A stretch of 64,000 nt of DNA from Fimbriimonas ginsengisoli Gsoil 348 (GTDB taxonomy: Bacteria > Armatimonadota > Fimbriimonadia > Fimbriimonadales > Fimbriimonadaceae), in contig CAMCVK010000001.1 of the NCBI GenBank assembly GCA_945881865.1, positions 457,038 through 521,037 on the forward strand. The letters are read 5' to 3'. The notes under the pieces were generated by a model. It did not search any database. It saw only the letters and a list, made by a program, of their open reading frames with translations, and was not told the origin of the DNA. The translations under genes and the position numbers were made by a program. Position 1 is the stretch's first letter; every line of letters starts with the position of its first letter. Of this stretch, positions 25,575 to 34,867 are shown piece after piece.

Positions 25575-27650
25575 GTGACACGCCTCGCCATCTACGCCGT
25601 CTCCGTGTGCGCTTTGCTCGGCGCCGCAACTTCCGTGCTTGCGCAGACCATCGCCACCGTCCGCGTGATTCCGTCGGCGGTGACCCCCGGTAAGTCTGCC
25701 TTCGGGCGGGTGGTGCTCACGAAGCCCGCCGAAAACGACATGTTTGTCACCCTGTCTGGGCAGACGCCTGCTTTCCGATTTCCGACGGAGTTGCCGATCA
25801 AGAAGGGGAAGACGGCGGGAGCCTTCACCATCACCACGAAGCTCGGCACTTGGGGTCCTGATCCTAGTCAAAACCCCGCCGACGGTGTTGTCACGGCGAG
25901 CGTTCAAAATTCGACCGCAAAGGCAAGCGCTGTTCGCTACGAGCCTATATATGTGAGAGGCACGACGGAAATCGCAAGCCGTAACTCACAAAATGCACAA
26001 GCGTACGGGGCCAGCGGCGAGCCGTCGGACCTTCCGCGCGGAGACGTTCGGACGATCAGCGCCGACGGTAAGTTAGTTGTCTTTACGAGCCTTGCCAATA
26101 ATCTGGTTCCAAACGACGGGAATCGCGTCAGTGATGTCTTTCTTCGCGACCTCCACAACGGCGTAACCCGCCGCATCTCGGAGGGCACCGGCGGGGTGCA
26201 GGCGAACGCGCGCAGCTATCATCCGTGCATCAGTTCCGACGGGAAACACATCGCGTTCACCAGCGACGCGACCAACCTCGTGCCCGGCAGTCCGCCGCAT
26301 AGCAATGTTTATCTGTATCGAATCTCCGATGGCAAGCTAAGCCTCATCAGCGGCATGGAGGCGAATGACGACAGCGATCAGCCCAGCATCAATGCCAACG
26401 GCAGCGTGGTCGCCTTTGCCTCCTATGCCAGCAATCTGACTTCCGGGCCAAGTGATGTGTACCAAGATGTGTTTGTCTACGTGCGCAAAACCGGCCGGAT
26501 CGAGCTAGTCTCAGGCGCTTCCGGCAGCAGCGGCACCAACGGCCACTCGTGGCACCCGAGCGTGAGCGGAGACGGCAATTGTGTCAGCTTCACTTCCCAG
26601 TCGGACCGGTTCGGGCCGCTCGACTACAACGGCTATTCCGACATCTACCTGCGAGACCGCCAAAACCGACGCACGGAGCTAATCTCGGCAAACGATGACG
26701 GTAGCAATTTGTTCGCGCCCACGTTCTTCAGCTCGATCTCGGAAGATGGTAACCGGATCGCCTTTGAAGGGATCCCTAAGTATCGTCAGTTGAGTGTCCG
26801 AGATCGAGCCTTGAATCGAACGCTCCTAGCTGCAACCCTTTCCAGTTCCGATTCAATTCGTCAAAACTTTGCTCTGTCCGGCGACGGACGCTACATTGCG
26901 TTGGCTTCCTCGCAAGGGTCCTCCCTTTACAGTATCGAGCAATCAAAATCGATCTCGGTCTATAGTTATTACATCCCAAAGGGTATCGACTTCTCCCTAA
27001 GCAGAAACGGCCGATTCGCCCAATTTACTTCAGAAGGTACCTTCGGATTGTCGGCTTACAATGACTACAATCCCGCTGCAGACATTTACGTTGCCGAATG
27101 GTTGCCACCTTCTGCGATGCCAGTCCTCGAGACGCCCGATCTCCTGCTCGATGAAACAGTAAAGCTGAAAGTCTATCTGGCGCACCCGGCGGAGGAGACC
27201 TCCTCCGCGATCGTTCGGTGGACTGGCACCAAAATCCCACCCTCGAAGGTTGTTTTCGCTCCGGGCCAAACGGTGGCCGAACTCGATTTCACGGTACAGG
27301 GAACCCCTCTTCGCGGCGATGCCAGCGCCTTTGCTGACTACGCTTCGTCGTCAGAACAGACCCCTGCTTTAATCCATAAGTTTCTTTTCGCGACCGAGTT
27401 TCCTCGCTACCCCACCGGGACGAAGAAGCTCAATGCCAGCATACGCGTCGGGAAGCCGGTGACCGTACCGACGCACTTCAGCGTTGGAGCGGAATACTGG
27501 GTTGTCCCATTGACTGCTACGATTCCTACTGGATCCAAGTCGGTCACGTTTGAGATCACGTTAAAGGCCGATGCCCCCACGGGTCCTGCCAGCATTTCAG
27601 CGTTGGACGCGCAAAGGATAAAAGAGCGCGCCTCCTTCTATAGCGGCTAG
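25575..27650 (+). CDS. exported TolB/PD40-like propeller protein with flanking beta domains
   Basis: 691 residues from GTG 25575, which opens a signal peptide VTRLAIYAVSVCALLGAATSVLAQ; the longer frame upstream lacks sense. Residues about 25-110 form a Calx-like/Ig-like domain. The middle (about 140-500) has repeated ...SxDGxxVAFxSxAxNLVPxD...DVFLRDxxxGxTxRIS units typical of TolB/WD40-like propellers (ISADGKLVVFTSLANNLVPN, SISEDGNRIAFEG). The C-terminus returns to beta-sandwich segments (PPSKVVFAPGQTVAELDFTV). Secreted or periplasmic; ligand unknown. Confidence 0.75.
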   Translation: MTRLAIYAVSVCALLGAATSVLAQTIATVRVIPSAVTPGKSAFGRVVLTKPAENDMFVTLSGQTPAFRFPTELPIKKGKTAGAFTITTKLGTWGPDPSQNPADGVVTASVQNSTAKASAVRYEPIYVRGTTEIASRNSQNAQAYGASGEPSDLPRGDVRTISADGKLVVFTSLANNLVPNDGNRVSDVFLRDLHNGVTRRISEGTGGVQANARSYHPCISSDGKHIAFTSDATNLVPGSPPHSNVYLYRISDGKLSLISGMEANDDSDQPSINANGSVVAFASYASNLTSGPSDVYQDVFVYVRKTGRIELVSGASGSSGTNGHSWHPSVSGDGNCVSFTSQSDRFGPLDYNGYSDIYLRDRQNRRTELISANDDGSNLFAPTFFSSISEDGNRIAFEGIPKYRQLSVRDRALNRTLLAATLSSSDSIRQNFALSGDGRYIALASSQGSSLYSIEQSKSISVYSYYIPKGIDFSLSRNGRFAQFTSEGTFGLSAYNDYNPAADIYVAEWLPPSAMPVLETPDLLLDETVKLKVYLAHPAEETSSAIVRWTGTKIPPSKVVFAPGQTVAELDFTVQGTPLRGDASAFADYASSSEQTPALIHKFLFATEFPRYPTGTKKLNASIRVGKPVTVPTHFSVGAEYWVVPLTATIPTGSKSVTFEITLKADAPTGPASISALDAQRIKERASFYSG

Positions 27651-27741
27651 GTCCGCAAGTCGTCCTTTTTGGCCGATCCACCTTGCTACCGTAAGGTGAA
27701 GTCGCGGCTACGGACCCAACGTGCCAAACTGGTAGGCACCC

Positions 27742-29937
27742 GTGCGACTGGTTTTCACCGTTACCCTGTTCGTTAGCTCGTTCCTGCTATTTCTCATCCA
27801 GCCGCTGGCGGGAAAGCTTGTTCTGCCGACGTTTGGCGGGGCACCGGCGGTGTGGAGCGCGTCGCTCGTCTTCTTTCAGGCCACGCTTTTGGCGGGTTAC
27901 GCTTATGCGCACTTCAGCTCGAAGTACTTGGGCCACCGGCAGTGGTTTCTTCACCTGCCGCTGATGGCGACCGCCTTTTTGGTGCTTCCATTCGGGTTGC
28001 AGAACGTCGCGTTTAAGGGAATCCAAGAGCAAGCGGCGGGGGGCTCATCAAACCCCAGCTTGCTCGTCGTGATGGCCCTCGCCGCATTGGTCGGGCTTCC
28101 CTTCTTCGTCGTTTCGGCCGGCGCGCCGTTGCTTCAGCGCTGGTTTGGCAACACGAACGATCCGGCGGCGAAGGACCCGTACTTCCTATATGGAGCCAGC
28201 AACGTCGGGTCCATGCTCGCTTTGTTTGCCTACCCGGCATACGTCGAAAGCCAGTTTCGGCTAGCCGGTCAGGCCCAAATATGGACGGCCGGGTTTGGCC
28301 TGCTCTTCGTCGGTATGGCGATTTGCGGATTCTTAGCCGCGCGCGGCGGCACCAGAACGGACGTTGCCGCCCCCAAGCCAACCGAGGAAAGCGAGCCGAC
28401 CTGGAAGACGCGGCTACTTTGGCTGGCTTGTTCGGCCGTCCCGACGAGCTTCCTCATGGGCGTAACGAGCTACGTTTCCACCAACATAGCCCCGGTTCCG
28501 CTTCTTTGGGTAGTTCCGCTCGCCATCTATCTCATCACGTTTCTGCTAGCTTTCACCAACAAGCCGCTGCTCAACACGGCGCTGCTCTCGCGAATCGTGC
28601 CGATTGCACTCATCGCTTTGGTTTTGGTGACCGTGTTGGAGGAAGCGCGTCCCGAGATCGCCGCCGTTCACCTCGTGGTGTTCTTCCTAGCGGCGTGGAT
28701 GTGCCACTCGCGGCTGTATGACCTTCGGCCAGGGGCAAGCCGCCTCACCGAGTTCTATCTGTACGTGAGCCTGGGCGGCGTCCTTGGCGGCATCTTCAAC
28801 GGTCTCCTCGCCCCAACCATCTTTAACACGTTCGCCGAGTACCCGATCGCCATCGCCGCTGTTGCCTTCCTGAAGCTGCCCTACAAGAAGGACTACCGAG
28901 GGAATTGGATCGACATCGCCTACGGCGTGGGGGTTTATGCTGCCACGGCCGGGCTGGTGTTGTTCGCCAAGCTAGGCCTCGGGCTGTCGGCCGGACCCGC
29001 GACCACCGCCATCGCGCTTGGCGTCCCTTGTGTTCTCTGCGCCCTTGCCTCCGACCGACCACTGCGTTTCGGGTTGGCCATCGCCGGAATCTTCTTTGGA
29101 ACGGCCGCGACCGGCCTCAACCTGGTGGGCAGATTGTTGGTTACGAAGCGCAGCTTCTTCGGGTTGCACCGCGTCGCGCTCAGCCCTTCCGGCCGGTTTG
29201 CGCGCCTTGTCCACGGCAACACCCTACACGGCATGCAAGATCGCCAGAACCCGCTCCGCCCGCTGACCTATTACTACAGCACCGGACCGATCGGCCAAGT
29301 GTTCTCCTACTTCACGGGGCCCTCAATGAAGCGGAACGTTGCCCTGGTCGGTCTTGGCGTCGGGTCGCTGGCGGCTTACGGAGAGAAGAGCCAACGCATG
29401 ACGTTCTTTGAGATCGACCCGGAGATTGAGCAGATCGCCCGCGATCCGAAGTATTTCACGTTCCTGAGAGACTCCAAGGCGAAGATCGATGTCGTGCTCG
29501 GAGACGCTCGCCTCACGCTTACGAAGCAACCGGCCGGCTCCTTTGGGCTGATCGTGCTGGATGCGTTTAGTTCCGATGCGATCCCGGTTCACCTTCTCAC
29601 GAAAGAGGCCATGGAGATGTATATGAGCAAGCTGGAGCCCGGCGGCATCCTTGCCTACCACATCTCCAACCGATATTTGACGCTGGAGCCGGTCGTGGCA
29701 AACCAGGCCAAGGAGCTGGGCTTGGTGGCCTGGTCGCAAGAAGACGGACCATCGACGGATGAAAAGGCCTTGGGCAAGACGGCCAGCAGCTGGATGGTTA
29801 TCGCCCGGAAAAGGAGTGACCTTGCCCCGCTCGTGAGCAAGATCAACTACTGGTCGGATGCGACGCCGTCCCCCGCAATCCGCGCCTGGACGGACGACTA
29901 CTCGAACGTGCTGAGCGTGTTCGAGATGAACAAGTAG
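27742..29937 (+). CDS. polytopic membrane protein fused to a spermidine-synthase-like domain
   Basis: 731 residues from GTG 27742. Roughly 14 hydrophobic segments fill residues 1-480; the start RLVFTVTLFVSSFLLFLIQPLAGKLVLPTFGGAPAVWS is the hallmark of the fused SpeE-like family. The C-terminal 240 residues carry a Rossmann methyltransferase-like fold: LVGLGVGSLAAYG, FFEIDPEIEQIARD, VLGDARLTL and LIVLDAFSSDAIPVHLLT. The canonical spermidine-synthase Asp residues are partly kept (EIDPEI, LDAF), but the true reaction is unknown for this fused family. Inner-membrane location. Confidence 0.85.
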   Translation: MRLVFTVTLFVSSFLLFLIQPLAGKLVLPTFGGAPAVWSASLVFFQATLLAGYAYAHFSSKYLGHRQWFLHLPLMATAFLVLPFGLQNVAFKGIQEQAAGGSSNPSLLVVMALAALVGLPFFVVSAGAPLLQRWFGNTNDPAAKDPYFLYGASNVGSMLALFAYPAYVESQFRLAGQAQIWTAGFGLLFVGMAICGFLAARGGTRTDVAAPKPTEESEPTWKTRLLWLACSAVPTSFLMGVTSYVSTNIAPVPLLWVVPLAIYLITFLLAFTNKPLLNTALLSRIVPIALIALVLVTVLEEARPEIAAVHLVVFFLAAWMCHSRLYDLRPGASRLTEFYLYVSLGGVLGGIFNGLLAPTIFNTFAEYPIAIAAVAFLKLPYKKDYRGNWIDIAYGVGVYAATAGLVLFAKLGLGLSAGPATTAIALGVPCVLCALASDRPLRFGLAIAGIFFGTAATGLNLVGRLLVTKRSFFGLHRVALSPSGRFARLVHGNTLHGMQDRQNPLRPLTYYYSTGPIGQVFSYFTGPSMKRNVALVGLGVGSLAAYGEKSQRMTFFEIDPEIEQIARDPKYFTFLRDSKAKIDVVLGDARLTLTKQPAGSFGLIVLDAFSSDAIPVHLLTKEAMEMYMSKLEPGGILAYHISNRYLTLEPVVANQAKELGLVAWSQEDGPSTDEKALGKTASSWMVIARKRSDLAPLVSKINYWSDATPSPAIRAWTDDYSNVLSVFEMNK

Positions 29938-29961
29938 GCTGAGTCAGCAGATTTTCAGTGA

Positions 29962-29967
29962 TATACT
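29962..29967 (+). promoter_or_regulatory. putative -10 box of the nuclease-like/nucleotidyltransferase module
   Basis: TATACT lies 12 bases before the GTG start, immediately left of the palindrome at 29969-29990. A repressor on the palindrome would cover the transcription start. Confidence 0.5.
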
Positions 29968-29968
29968 A

Positions 29969-29990
29969 TTTTTCAGCACGTGCTGAAAAA
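29969..29990. promoter_or_regulatory. perfect 22-bp palindrome over the start codon (candidate operator)
   Basis: Half-site TTTTTCAGCAC followed directly by its exact reverse complement; the centre lies inside the GTG start (29980-29982). A partial half-site ATTTTCAG occurs at 29951-29958. Because the palindrome has no loop and ends in A rather than T, it is a protein-binding site rather than a terminator. The winged-helix protein encoded here is the obvious candidate ligand. Confidence 0.75.
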
Positions 29991-31035
29991 GTCCGCTCTG
30001 TCGATATCTGGATCGGAGCTGCAGCTCCGAGCTCAGGAAGCGATCCGGGACCTGGTTGCCAATGTCCCAGATTCCAGGTTGGAAATGATTGCGACCCAGG
30101 GTAGCGGAACGTGGGACTTTGAAGCGCGTCTGGCCATAGGCTCGAGCGCAAAGCGGCTTTTGTGCGAAGCCAAGAGCCGAGCCTGGCCCAATGAGCTGCA
30201 TGCGGTAGCCCACCGACTTCAGGCCGCCGTCCGACAAAACCTTCCGGACCGTTGCGTACCCGTCTTCATTGCCCCATATCTTTCGCCACAGGCCATCGAA
30301 TTTTGCTCCGAGCACGGCCTTTCTTGGGCAGACCTAGCCGGTAACGGCGAGCTTCAGATAGACGGCGCCTATGTCAAAGTGACTGGGAAAAGAAACTCCT
30401 TCAAAACAAGAAAGGGCACCGCTTCGTTGTACAGCCCAAAGTCAGCCCAGATCATACACGCGCTCCTGCTGCAACCCAAGCGGAACTGGAAGACAGACGA
30501 TCTCGCGCAGGCATCGGGCGCAAGTCTCGGCCAGGTGTCCGGCGTTAAGAGAATCCTTCAGGCAAACAACTGGATCGAGGCGGGCTACGGCGCAACTTCT
30601 CTTACCGCGCCACGCAAACTCTTGGATGACTGGTCGCTTCATTACGCGCCCGGGCGGAAGACCGTTCGCCTCTTTACGCTCGACTCCCCGGCTAGACTCG
30701 AGGCGCGTGTTGCCGAGACCCTGTCGGAATACGCCTTCACGGAGTTTTCCGCCGCAGAACGTTACGCGCCGTTCACCCGGCATCAGCGGGTTGCGTTCTA
30801 CGTGCCAACGTGGAGCCAGACGGATGCCGCCGCACTAAATTTGAAAGGCGGCGACGGCGCTGCCAACGTCACGGTTTACGTAACCGGTGGGGCCATCGAT
30901 TTCGTTGAGGAGGTCAACGGGACCCGTTGCGTTTCTCCTATCCTTACCTATCTCGACCTAAATCATCTCTCCGGGCGGGGCCAAGACGCCGCCGACCATC
31001 TCCTCGAAACGGTGATTCAATCGAGATGGGGATGA
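29980..31035 (+). CDS. PD-(D/E)XK-like and winged-helix protein, regulator half of a two-gene module
   Basis: 351 residues from GTG 29980. The N-terminal part (about 30-135) shows a restriction-endonuclease-like pattern: Asp46 in TWDFEARL, then Glu63-x-Lys65 in RLLCEAKSRAW, followed by a helix with Gln. Residues about 150-205 form a winged helix (SAQIIHALLLQPKRNWKTDD..ASGASLGQVSGVKRILQANNWIE). The C-terminal 140 residues contain HQRVAFYV and VTVYVTGGAIDFV, resembling the C-terminal part of AbiEi-type antitoxins. It overlaps the nucleotidyltransferase gene by 4 nt. Probable autoregulator and partner of that enzyme; nuclease activity is only inferred. Confidence 0.65.
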   Translation: MLKKSALSISGSELQLRAQEAIRDLVANVPDSRLEMIATQGSGTWDFEARLAIGSSAKRLLCEAKSRAWPNELHAVAHRLQAAVRQNLPDRCVPVFIAPYLSPQAIEFCSEHGLSWADLAGNGELQIDGAYVKVTGKRNSFKTRKGTASLYSPKSAQIIHALLLQPKRNWKTDDLAQASGASLGQVSGVKRILQANNWIEAGYGATSLTAPRKLLDDWSLHYAPGRKTVRLFTLDSPARLEARVAETLSEYAFTEFSAAERYAPFTRHQRVAFYVPTWSQTDAAALNLKGGDGAANVTVYVTGGAIDFVEEVNGTRCVSPILTYLDLNHLSGRGQDAADHLLETVIQSRWG

Positions 31036-31838
31036 GCCGGGACAACGCGACTCCGGGCCTGCTCACGGCGGCGCGGACGGTCCTCCGAGAGATCGCGGAC
31101 ATCCTCCAAAACTATCCCAAAGCCGTCATTGTTGGCGGCTCGGTTCCGTATCTCATCATTCCGCAAGAGATGGAGCCGCACGAAGGCACCGTCGATATCG
31201 ACATCGTTTTTGATCTTGATCAGCCTTCGGCAGACGATGTTTACACGCTCCATGAAATTTTTGAAAGGCGCTTGTTTCAGCAAGACCCCAAAAAGCCCTT
31301 TCGGTACGCGAAGGGAGTTCAAGTCGAGGCCGAGAATTACCAGGTTGTCGTGGAACTCATGGCCGGAGGTGATCCACCGCCAAGTGGCTTGCGACGCATT
31401 GAGGCCGAAGACGTCTTTGTCACGGTGATCAAGGGCCTGGAAGTGGCGCTCGACGCTCCGGTCGAAGTGCAATTCGGAGATGATCCAACCCGGCGCGTTT
31501 CGGTTGCGTCACTCCCGGCGTTTTTCGCGATGAAAGCCATGGCGCTGCAGCGACGGGAGGAGCGGAAAAAGGCAAAAGATGCCTACGACATTGTCTACTG
31601 TCTCCGAAATTATCCCGGCGGAGTTGATACGATGGCCCAGGAATTTTGCGACGCAATCTCGAACCCGATCGTGGCATCCGGAGTGGAGCTGTTAAGACGA
31701 CTCTTTGCCGAGACCGATTCCGTCGGACCTGTCGCCTACGGGCGACAGGCGGACAACGGAGAAATCGCGGCTTTGATGGCACGAGAAGCCTTCGAACGGG
31801 TTGATGAATTCCTCAGGAACCTTGATCGAAGGCTGTGA
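31032..31838 (+). CDS. AbiEii-like nucleotidyltransferase, effector half of a two-gene module
   Basis: 268 residues from ATG 31032 (ATGA overlap); ATG 31026 is the alternative. Polymerase-beta-type nucleotidyltransferase signs: AVIVGGSVPYLI (Gly35-Gly36-Ser37), HEGTVDIDIVFDLD (Asp55, Asp57), a third acidic strand VVVELMAGG (Glu109), and the AbiEii-like KAMALQRREERKKAKDAYDIVYCLRN (about 168-193). AbiEii toxins are NTases that modify tRNA or block growth and are paired with a winged-helix AbiEi antitoxin, matching this gene order. Subfamily differs enough that the target is unknown. Confidence 0.72.
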   Translation: MSRDNATPGLLTAARTVLREIADILQNYPKAVIVGGSVPYLIIPQEMEPHEGTVDIDIVFDLDQPSADDVYTLHEIFERRLFQQDPKKPFRYAKGVQVEAENYQVVVELMAGGDPPPSGLRRIEAEDVFVTVIKGLEVALDAPVEVQFGDDPTRRVSVASLPAFFAMKAMALQRREERKKAKDAYDIVYCLRNYPGGVDTMAQEFCDAISNPIVASGVELLRRLFAETDSVGPVAYGRQADNGEIAALMAREAFERVDEFLRNLDRRL

Positions 31839-31853
31839 TCAACTCAGACCGAA

Positions 31854-32687
31854 TCAGCCCTTTTTGACGAGGATAACTTTCGTCTTATTGGCCGACTGGA
31901 TGGTGAACCGGGGCTTTCGCAGGTACGGGTTGGTTTCCAGCCGAATCGTAATGCGCGGGACCTGCGTCCGCGGCATGCTGACCTCGAACTTCCAGGTGCC
32001 CGATTCGTAGTCGCCTTCCGAGATATCGACGGCGGCGAGTGCCTTTCGCAGCGCCTCGCGCAGCGAATTGCCCTGCGAGAACGAAACGTTGCGAACTTCG
32101 ATCTCGACCGGAATGTTGGTCGAGGTGCTCAGCTTGTCGAGCTTATCCAGCAGGCGTGGTGCGATCGCTTCGGCGGCGGCTTTCAATGACTCCTTGCTTC
32201 CAAGTTCTTCCGTGAGCTCAGGAGCGCCGGTGATCTGCTCGTCACCGGCAAAGATCTTTTCCGCCGTGACCACTCGGATGGCACGAAGCTCGATCCTAGC
32301 CCGAACAATGAACTGGGTGACGGTTCCAAGGTCAGTTTCGACCGGTCGGCTGGTGACGAGTTGCGAGAAGGCTTCGCCCTTCACAACCACTTCGGCTCCT
32401 AGCCTTTCTCCTAGTCGTAAAGCTTCTATGTCCCCTTTCGGTCCGCCCGCGTAGAGGCGGTCGCGTGCTGCAGCTTTGATGTTGCGCATCGCCTGTTCCC
32501 CGTCGATAACCTTGTAGCCAGCGTCAATCAACGCCGCCGAGATTTCTGTTTCCGCTGCCGGGTCTGGAATGCGCCGGGTGAGGTGCTGCTCCGGAATGAT
32601 GACCAGAACCGAGAACCGGCGCTTGGGCCCGGTCTGCGGGGTGGCCAAAAGAAGCGAAGTGGCGAGAATAGTGGTTAGGATTGCCAT
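31854..32687 (-). CDS. exported CsgG/LpoB-like protein
   Basis: 277 residues with an N-terminal signal (LTTILATSLLLATP). The pattern ETEISAALIDAGYKVIDGEQ... followed by LRLGERLGAEVVVKGEA and VTQFIVRARIELRAIRVVTAEKIFAG is that of the CsgG/LpoB-like periplasmic fold, where a small domain senses or assembles envelope complexes. A C-terminal segment with NPYLRKPRFTIQSANK is extra. Lies 4 nt downstream of the FlgT-like gene on the same strand, so the two form an operon. Convergent with the nucleotidyltransferase gene. Exact role not recognised. Confidence 0.6.
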   Translation of the reverse strand: MAILTTILATSLLLATPQTGPKRRFSVLVIIPEQHLTRRIPDPAAETEISAALIDAGYKVIDGEQAMRNIKAAARDRLYAGGPKGDIEALRLGERLGAEVVVKGEAFSQLVTSRPVETDLGTVTQFIVRARIELRAIRVVTAEKIFAGDEQITGAPELTEELGSKESLKAAAEAIAPRLLDKLDKLSTSTNIPVEIEVRNVSFSQGNSLREALRKALAAVDISEGDYESGTWKFEVSMPRTQVPRITIRLETNPYLRKPRFTIQSANKTKVILVKKG

Positions 32688-32691
32688 GAGA

Positions 32692-34689
32692 TTATTTCTT
32701 GAACCATTGAATTGTCATGCCGGCCCGAATGGCTTTGGCCTTCGCCTTGTCGGCGGGGTTGGCGAGTTTGCATCGGGCTTCAAGGGCGGTCGAGATCACT
32801 TTCAACGTCACCGTCTTGTTGTTGCCAAGGTTGACGATGATCTTGTCGCCTGGCATCACGCCCTGCGCAGTTCCGATTCCGACCGTGTACACGCCACCGT
32901 CGATACTAACGATCTTTCGCGAGCCTTTGATCTTGGGGATGGTGGGTGCCGAACTGGGCTCATTTGGCTGAACGGTAGCGGCCGTACTCGCAGTGGCGGC
33001 AGCGAAAACGAACTGGGGATCGCCGTTGAGCCAGGCGCGAGCGGTCAACTTCGCAACCGCGGCGTCCGCAGCAATCTGACCAGCTTCGATTAGCGATTTG
33101 TCATCTACCAAGGTGTCGCCGTTAGGAGTTTGCATGCCGCTTGGCGGGTTGAGGTGTCCAGATCGTCGCTCTTCACGCTCGGCGGTAATCCGCTCGGATG
33201 GAATCGAGACTTCCGCCGCATCCTCCCAGGCCACTTTGCCGGCTGCTTGAGTCAAGTCAAAGAAGCGGAGCCTAATTTTGAAGGAGGCCCGCTGCTTTCT
33301 CACCACCGTCAGCCGGTAGTTGACGGGCTCGGTGTAGCGCCAGCGTTGGACCGCCGCCTCATATGCCTTGACGCGGGACTGGAAAGCCTCCTTCGATTCA
33401 AGAAGCTCCCGCTCCGGCGCTTCAGGCTCCGAGGAGTAGCTACCAGTTTTCTCGCTGTTCGCTACGTAGCTGGAGGATCCCGAAGCATCGGTGATAATGA
33501 GGTGCCACACCAAACCGACGCCGTCGCTGCGCAGTAGCTTGCGGGTTTTCGTGCTTGGCGCTCCCAAAAGTTGCTCGTTCACAATCGCATTCGAGAGGTC
33601 AGTGACCGTCTTGCCGCGATCAAGAACGCCCACGCCGGTACTTCGCAGCCTGCTTCCAAGATGTAACCGCACCGCCTCGGCGACCGTTTTTGGAGTCGAT
33701 CCAAAGTCGAGAAGGACAATTGAATTTTGCTTGCCGATCGCCCGGAAGTCGAGGACGTCTTCAGAGGCGCCTGTCGTGGACAACGCCTGAAAGTCGCTAA
33801 AACGATCCGCAACCCCCCGGACTAGCAGTGCATTCGGCGCCGTGATGAGCCCCGCTTCCTTGTCCCCGCTGACGAGTTTCCCCGCGAAAAGCGTGTTGGG
33901 CCGAACGCGGCTCTCCACGCCAAACTCCACTATGGCTTGAGGTAACCCGACAACTGGCCGGGAGCGATCCACCAGGTAGACATGCCGAACCTCCGGGTCA
34001 CTGTCGGCAAAAAAGGGGCGGTCGGCTAGGTTGGTGGTCTGGATGTAATCCCAGGTTTCAAGGCCGTCCCTTCGGGCCGTGGAACCCCAAGGGACGCCTG
34101 CTTGCAAATTGCTATGAACAACGACTTTGTTTGAAGCGTATCTTTTAGTGAAGTCGGTCTTGGAAAAGTGGACTGCGGTCGAACTCAACAATTTCTCAAG
34201 CAGCCGACCGGCTCTTTCATCGTCCGGCGCGTTAAGGATGATGTTGAAGGACTGCTCGCCCGCTCTCGGTCGCACAGTGCGCACGGAGATCTCGCTCACG
34301 TAGTCGGCTGCAGGATTCGGCACTCGGAACTTTGTCTTGACAACGGATGGGTACTCGGCAGAGTCCTTGGCTGATTGCAGAACGATGAGCGATTCCTTTT
34401 CGAAATCCTTCTCTTTTGAGGCGAATTCTTTGGCCTCTTCCGCGCTTACGGCGAGAATTTTCCGGCGCTTATTGTCTTTATAGTCCCGGCTGTCTTTGAT
34501 AGCCAGAACCAGCCGATCGGCCATGGCACGTGTTTCCGGGCCAGAGTACAGCACGTAGATGCTCGACCTATTCTTCGACATCTCTCGGATAACCGAGGTC
34601 TGGGCCGAAGCAGCTGAGGCCAACGCAAGAATCAAGCCAGAAACGAGAACCTGACTTCGGACAATCCAATTAAAGCGATGAACTACCAT
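32692..34689 (-). CDS. exported protein with a FlgT-like C-terminal domain
   Basis: 665 residues from the ATG ending at 34689; the longer frame is rejected because a TATAAT box lies inside it. A signal peptide (SGLILALASAASAQ) is present. The C-terminal domain (about 580-665) reads RKIVSIDGGVYTVGIGTAQGVMPGDKIIV...VISTALEARCKL, the pattern of FlgT C-terminal domains (a repeated strand with GxxxGVxxGD). The large N-terminal part is mixed alpha/beta and not recognised. FlgT belongs to flagellar basal bodies, but no flagellar genes are near, so the domain is probably used in another envelope machine with the CsgG-like partner. Confidence 0.6.
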   Translation of the reverse strand: MVVHRFNWIVRSQVLVSGLILALASAASAQTSVIREMSKNRSSIYVLYSGPETRAMADRLVLAIKDSRDYKDNKRRKILAVSAEEAKEFASKEKDFEKESLIVLQSAKDSAEYPSVVKTKFRVPNPAADYVSEISVRTVRPRAGEQSFNIILNAPDDERAGRLLEKLLSSTAVHFSKTDFTKRYASNKVVVHSNLQAGVPWGSTARRDGLETWDYIQTTNLADRPFFADSDPEVRHVYLVDRSRPVVGLPQAIVEFGVESRVRPNTLFAGKLVSGDKEAGLITAPNALLVRGVADRFSDFQALSTTGASEDVLDFRAIGKQNSIVLLDFGSTPKTVAEAVRLHLGSRLRSTGVGVLDRGKTVTDLSNAIVNEQLLGAPSTKTRKLLRSDGVGLVWHLIITDASGSSSYVANSEKTGSYSSEPEAPERELLESKEAFQSRVKAYEAAVQRWRYTEPVNYRLTVVRKQRASFKIRLRFFDLTQAAGKVAWEDAAEVSIPSERITAEREERRSGHLNPPSGMQTPNGDTLVDDKSLIEAGQIAADAAVAKLTARAWLNGDPQFVFAAATASTAATVQPNEPSSAPTIPKIKGSRKIVSIDGGVYTVGIGTAQGVMPGDKIIVNLGNNKTVTLKVISTALEARCKLANPADKAKAKAIRAGMTIQWFKK

Positions 34690-34701
34690 CTTTCGTCTGG
34701 G

Positions 34702-34707
34702 ATTATA
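34702..34707 (-). promoter_or_regulatory. -10 box (TATAAT) of the FlgT-like gene
   Basis: Consensus TATAAT on the minus strand, 12 bases before the ATG at 34689, preceded by GGGA. A TTGACA occurs further upstream but 23 bp away, too far for a standard -35. Confidence 0.5.
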
Positions 34708-34867
34708 TCCCGGTCGCGACGAAAGATTTTTGTCAATCAATGCGAATTCGCACAGGGCGATTGCCGACCGTAGCCCCGCCTGCCTGTGGCATAATGATAG
34801 AGTTGTCAACCGTGCGCGGCTCAGACCAGAAATGGAGAACCGGTAGCGCGAGAGAAAAGAAGAAACT

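Noticed and set aside
29969..29990. Palindrome as an intrinsic terminator
   Set aside because: No loop, A tract rather than T tract downstream on either strand, and it overlaps a start codon and follows a -10 box.
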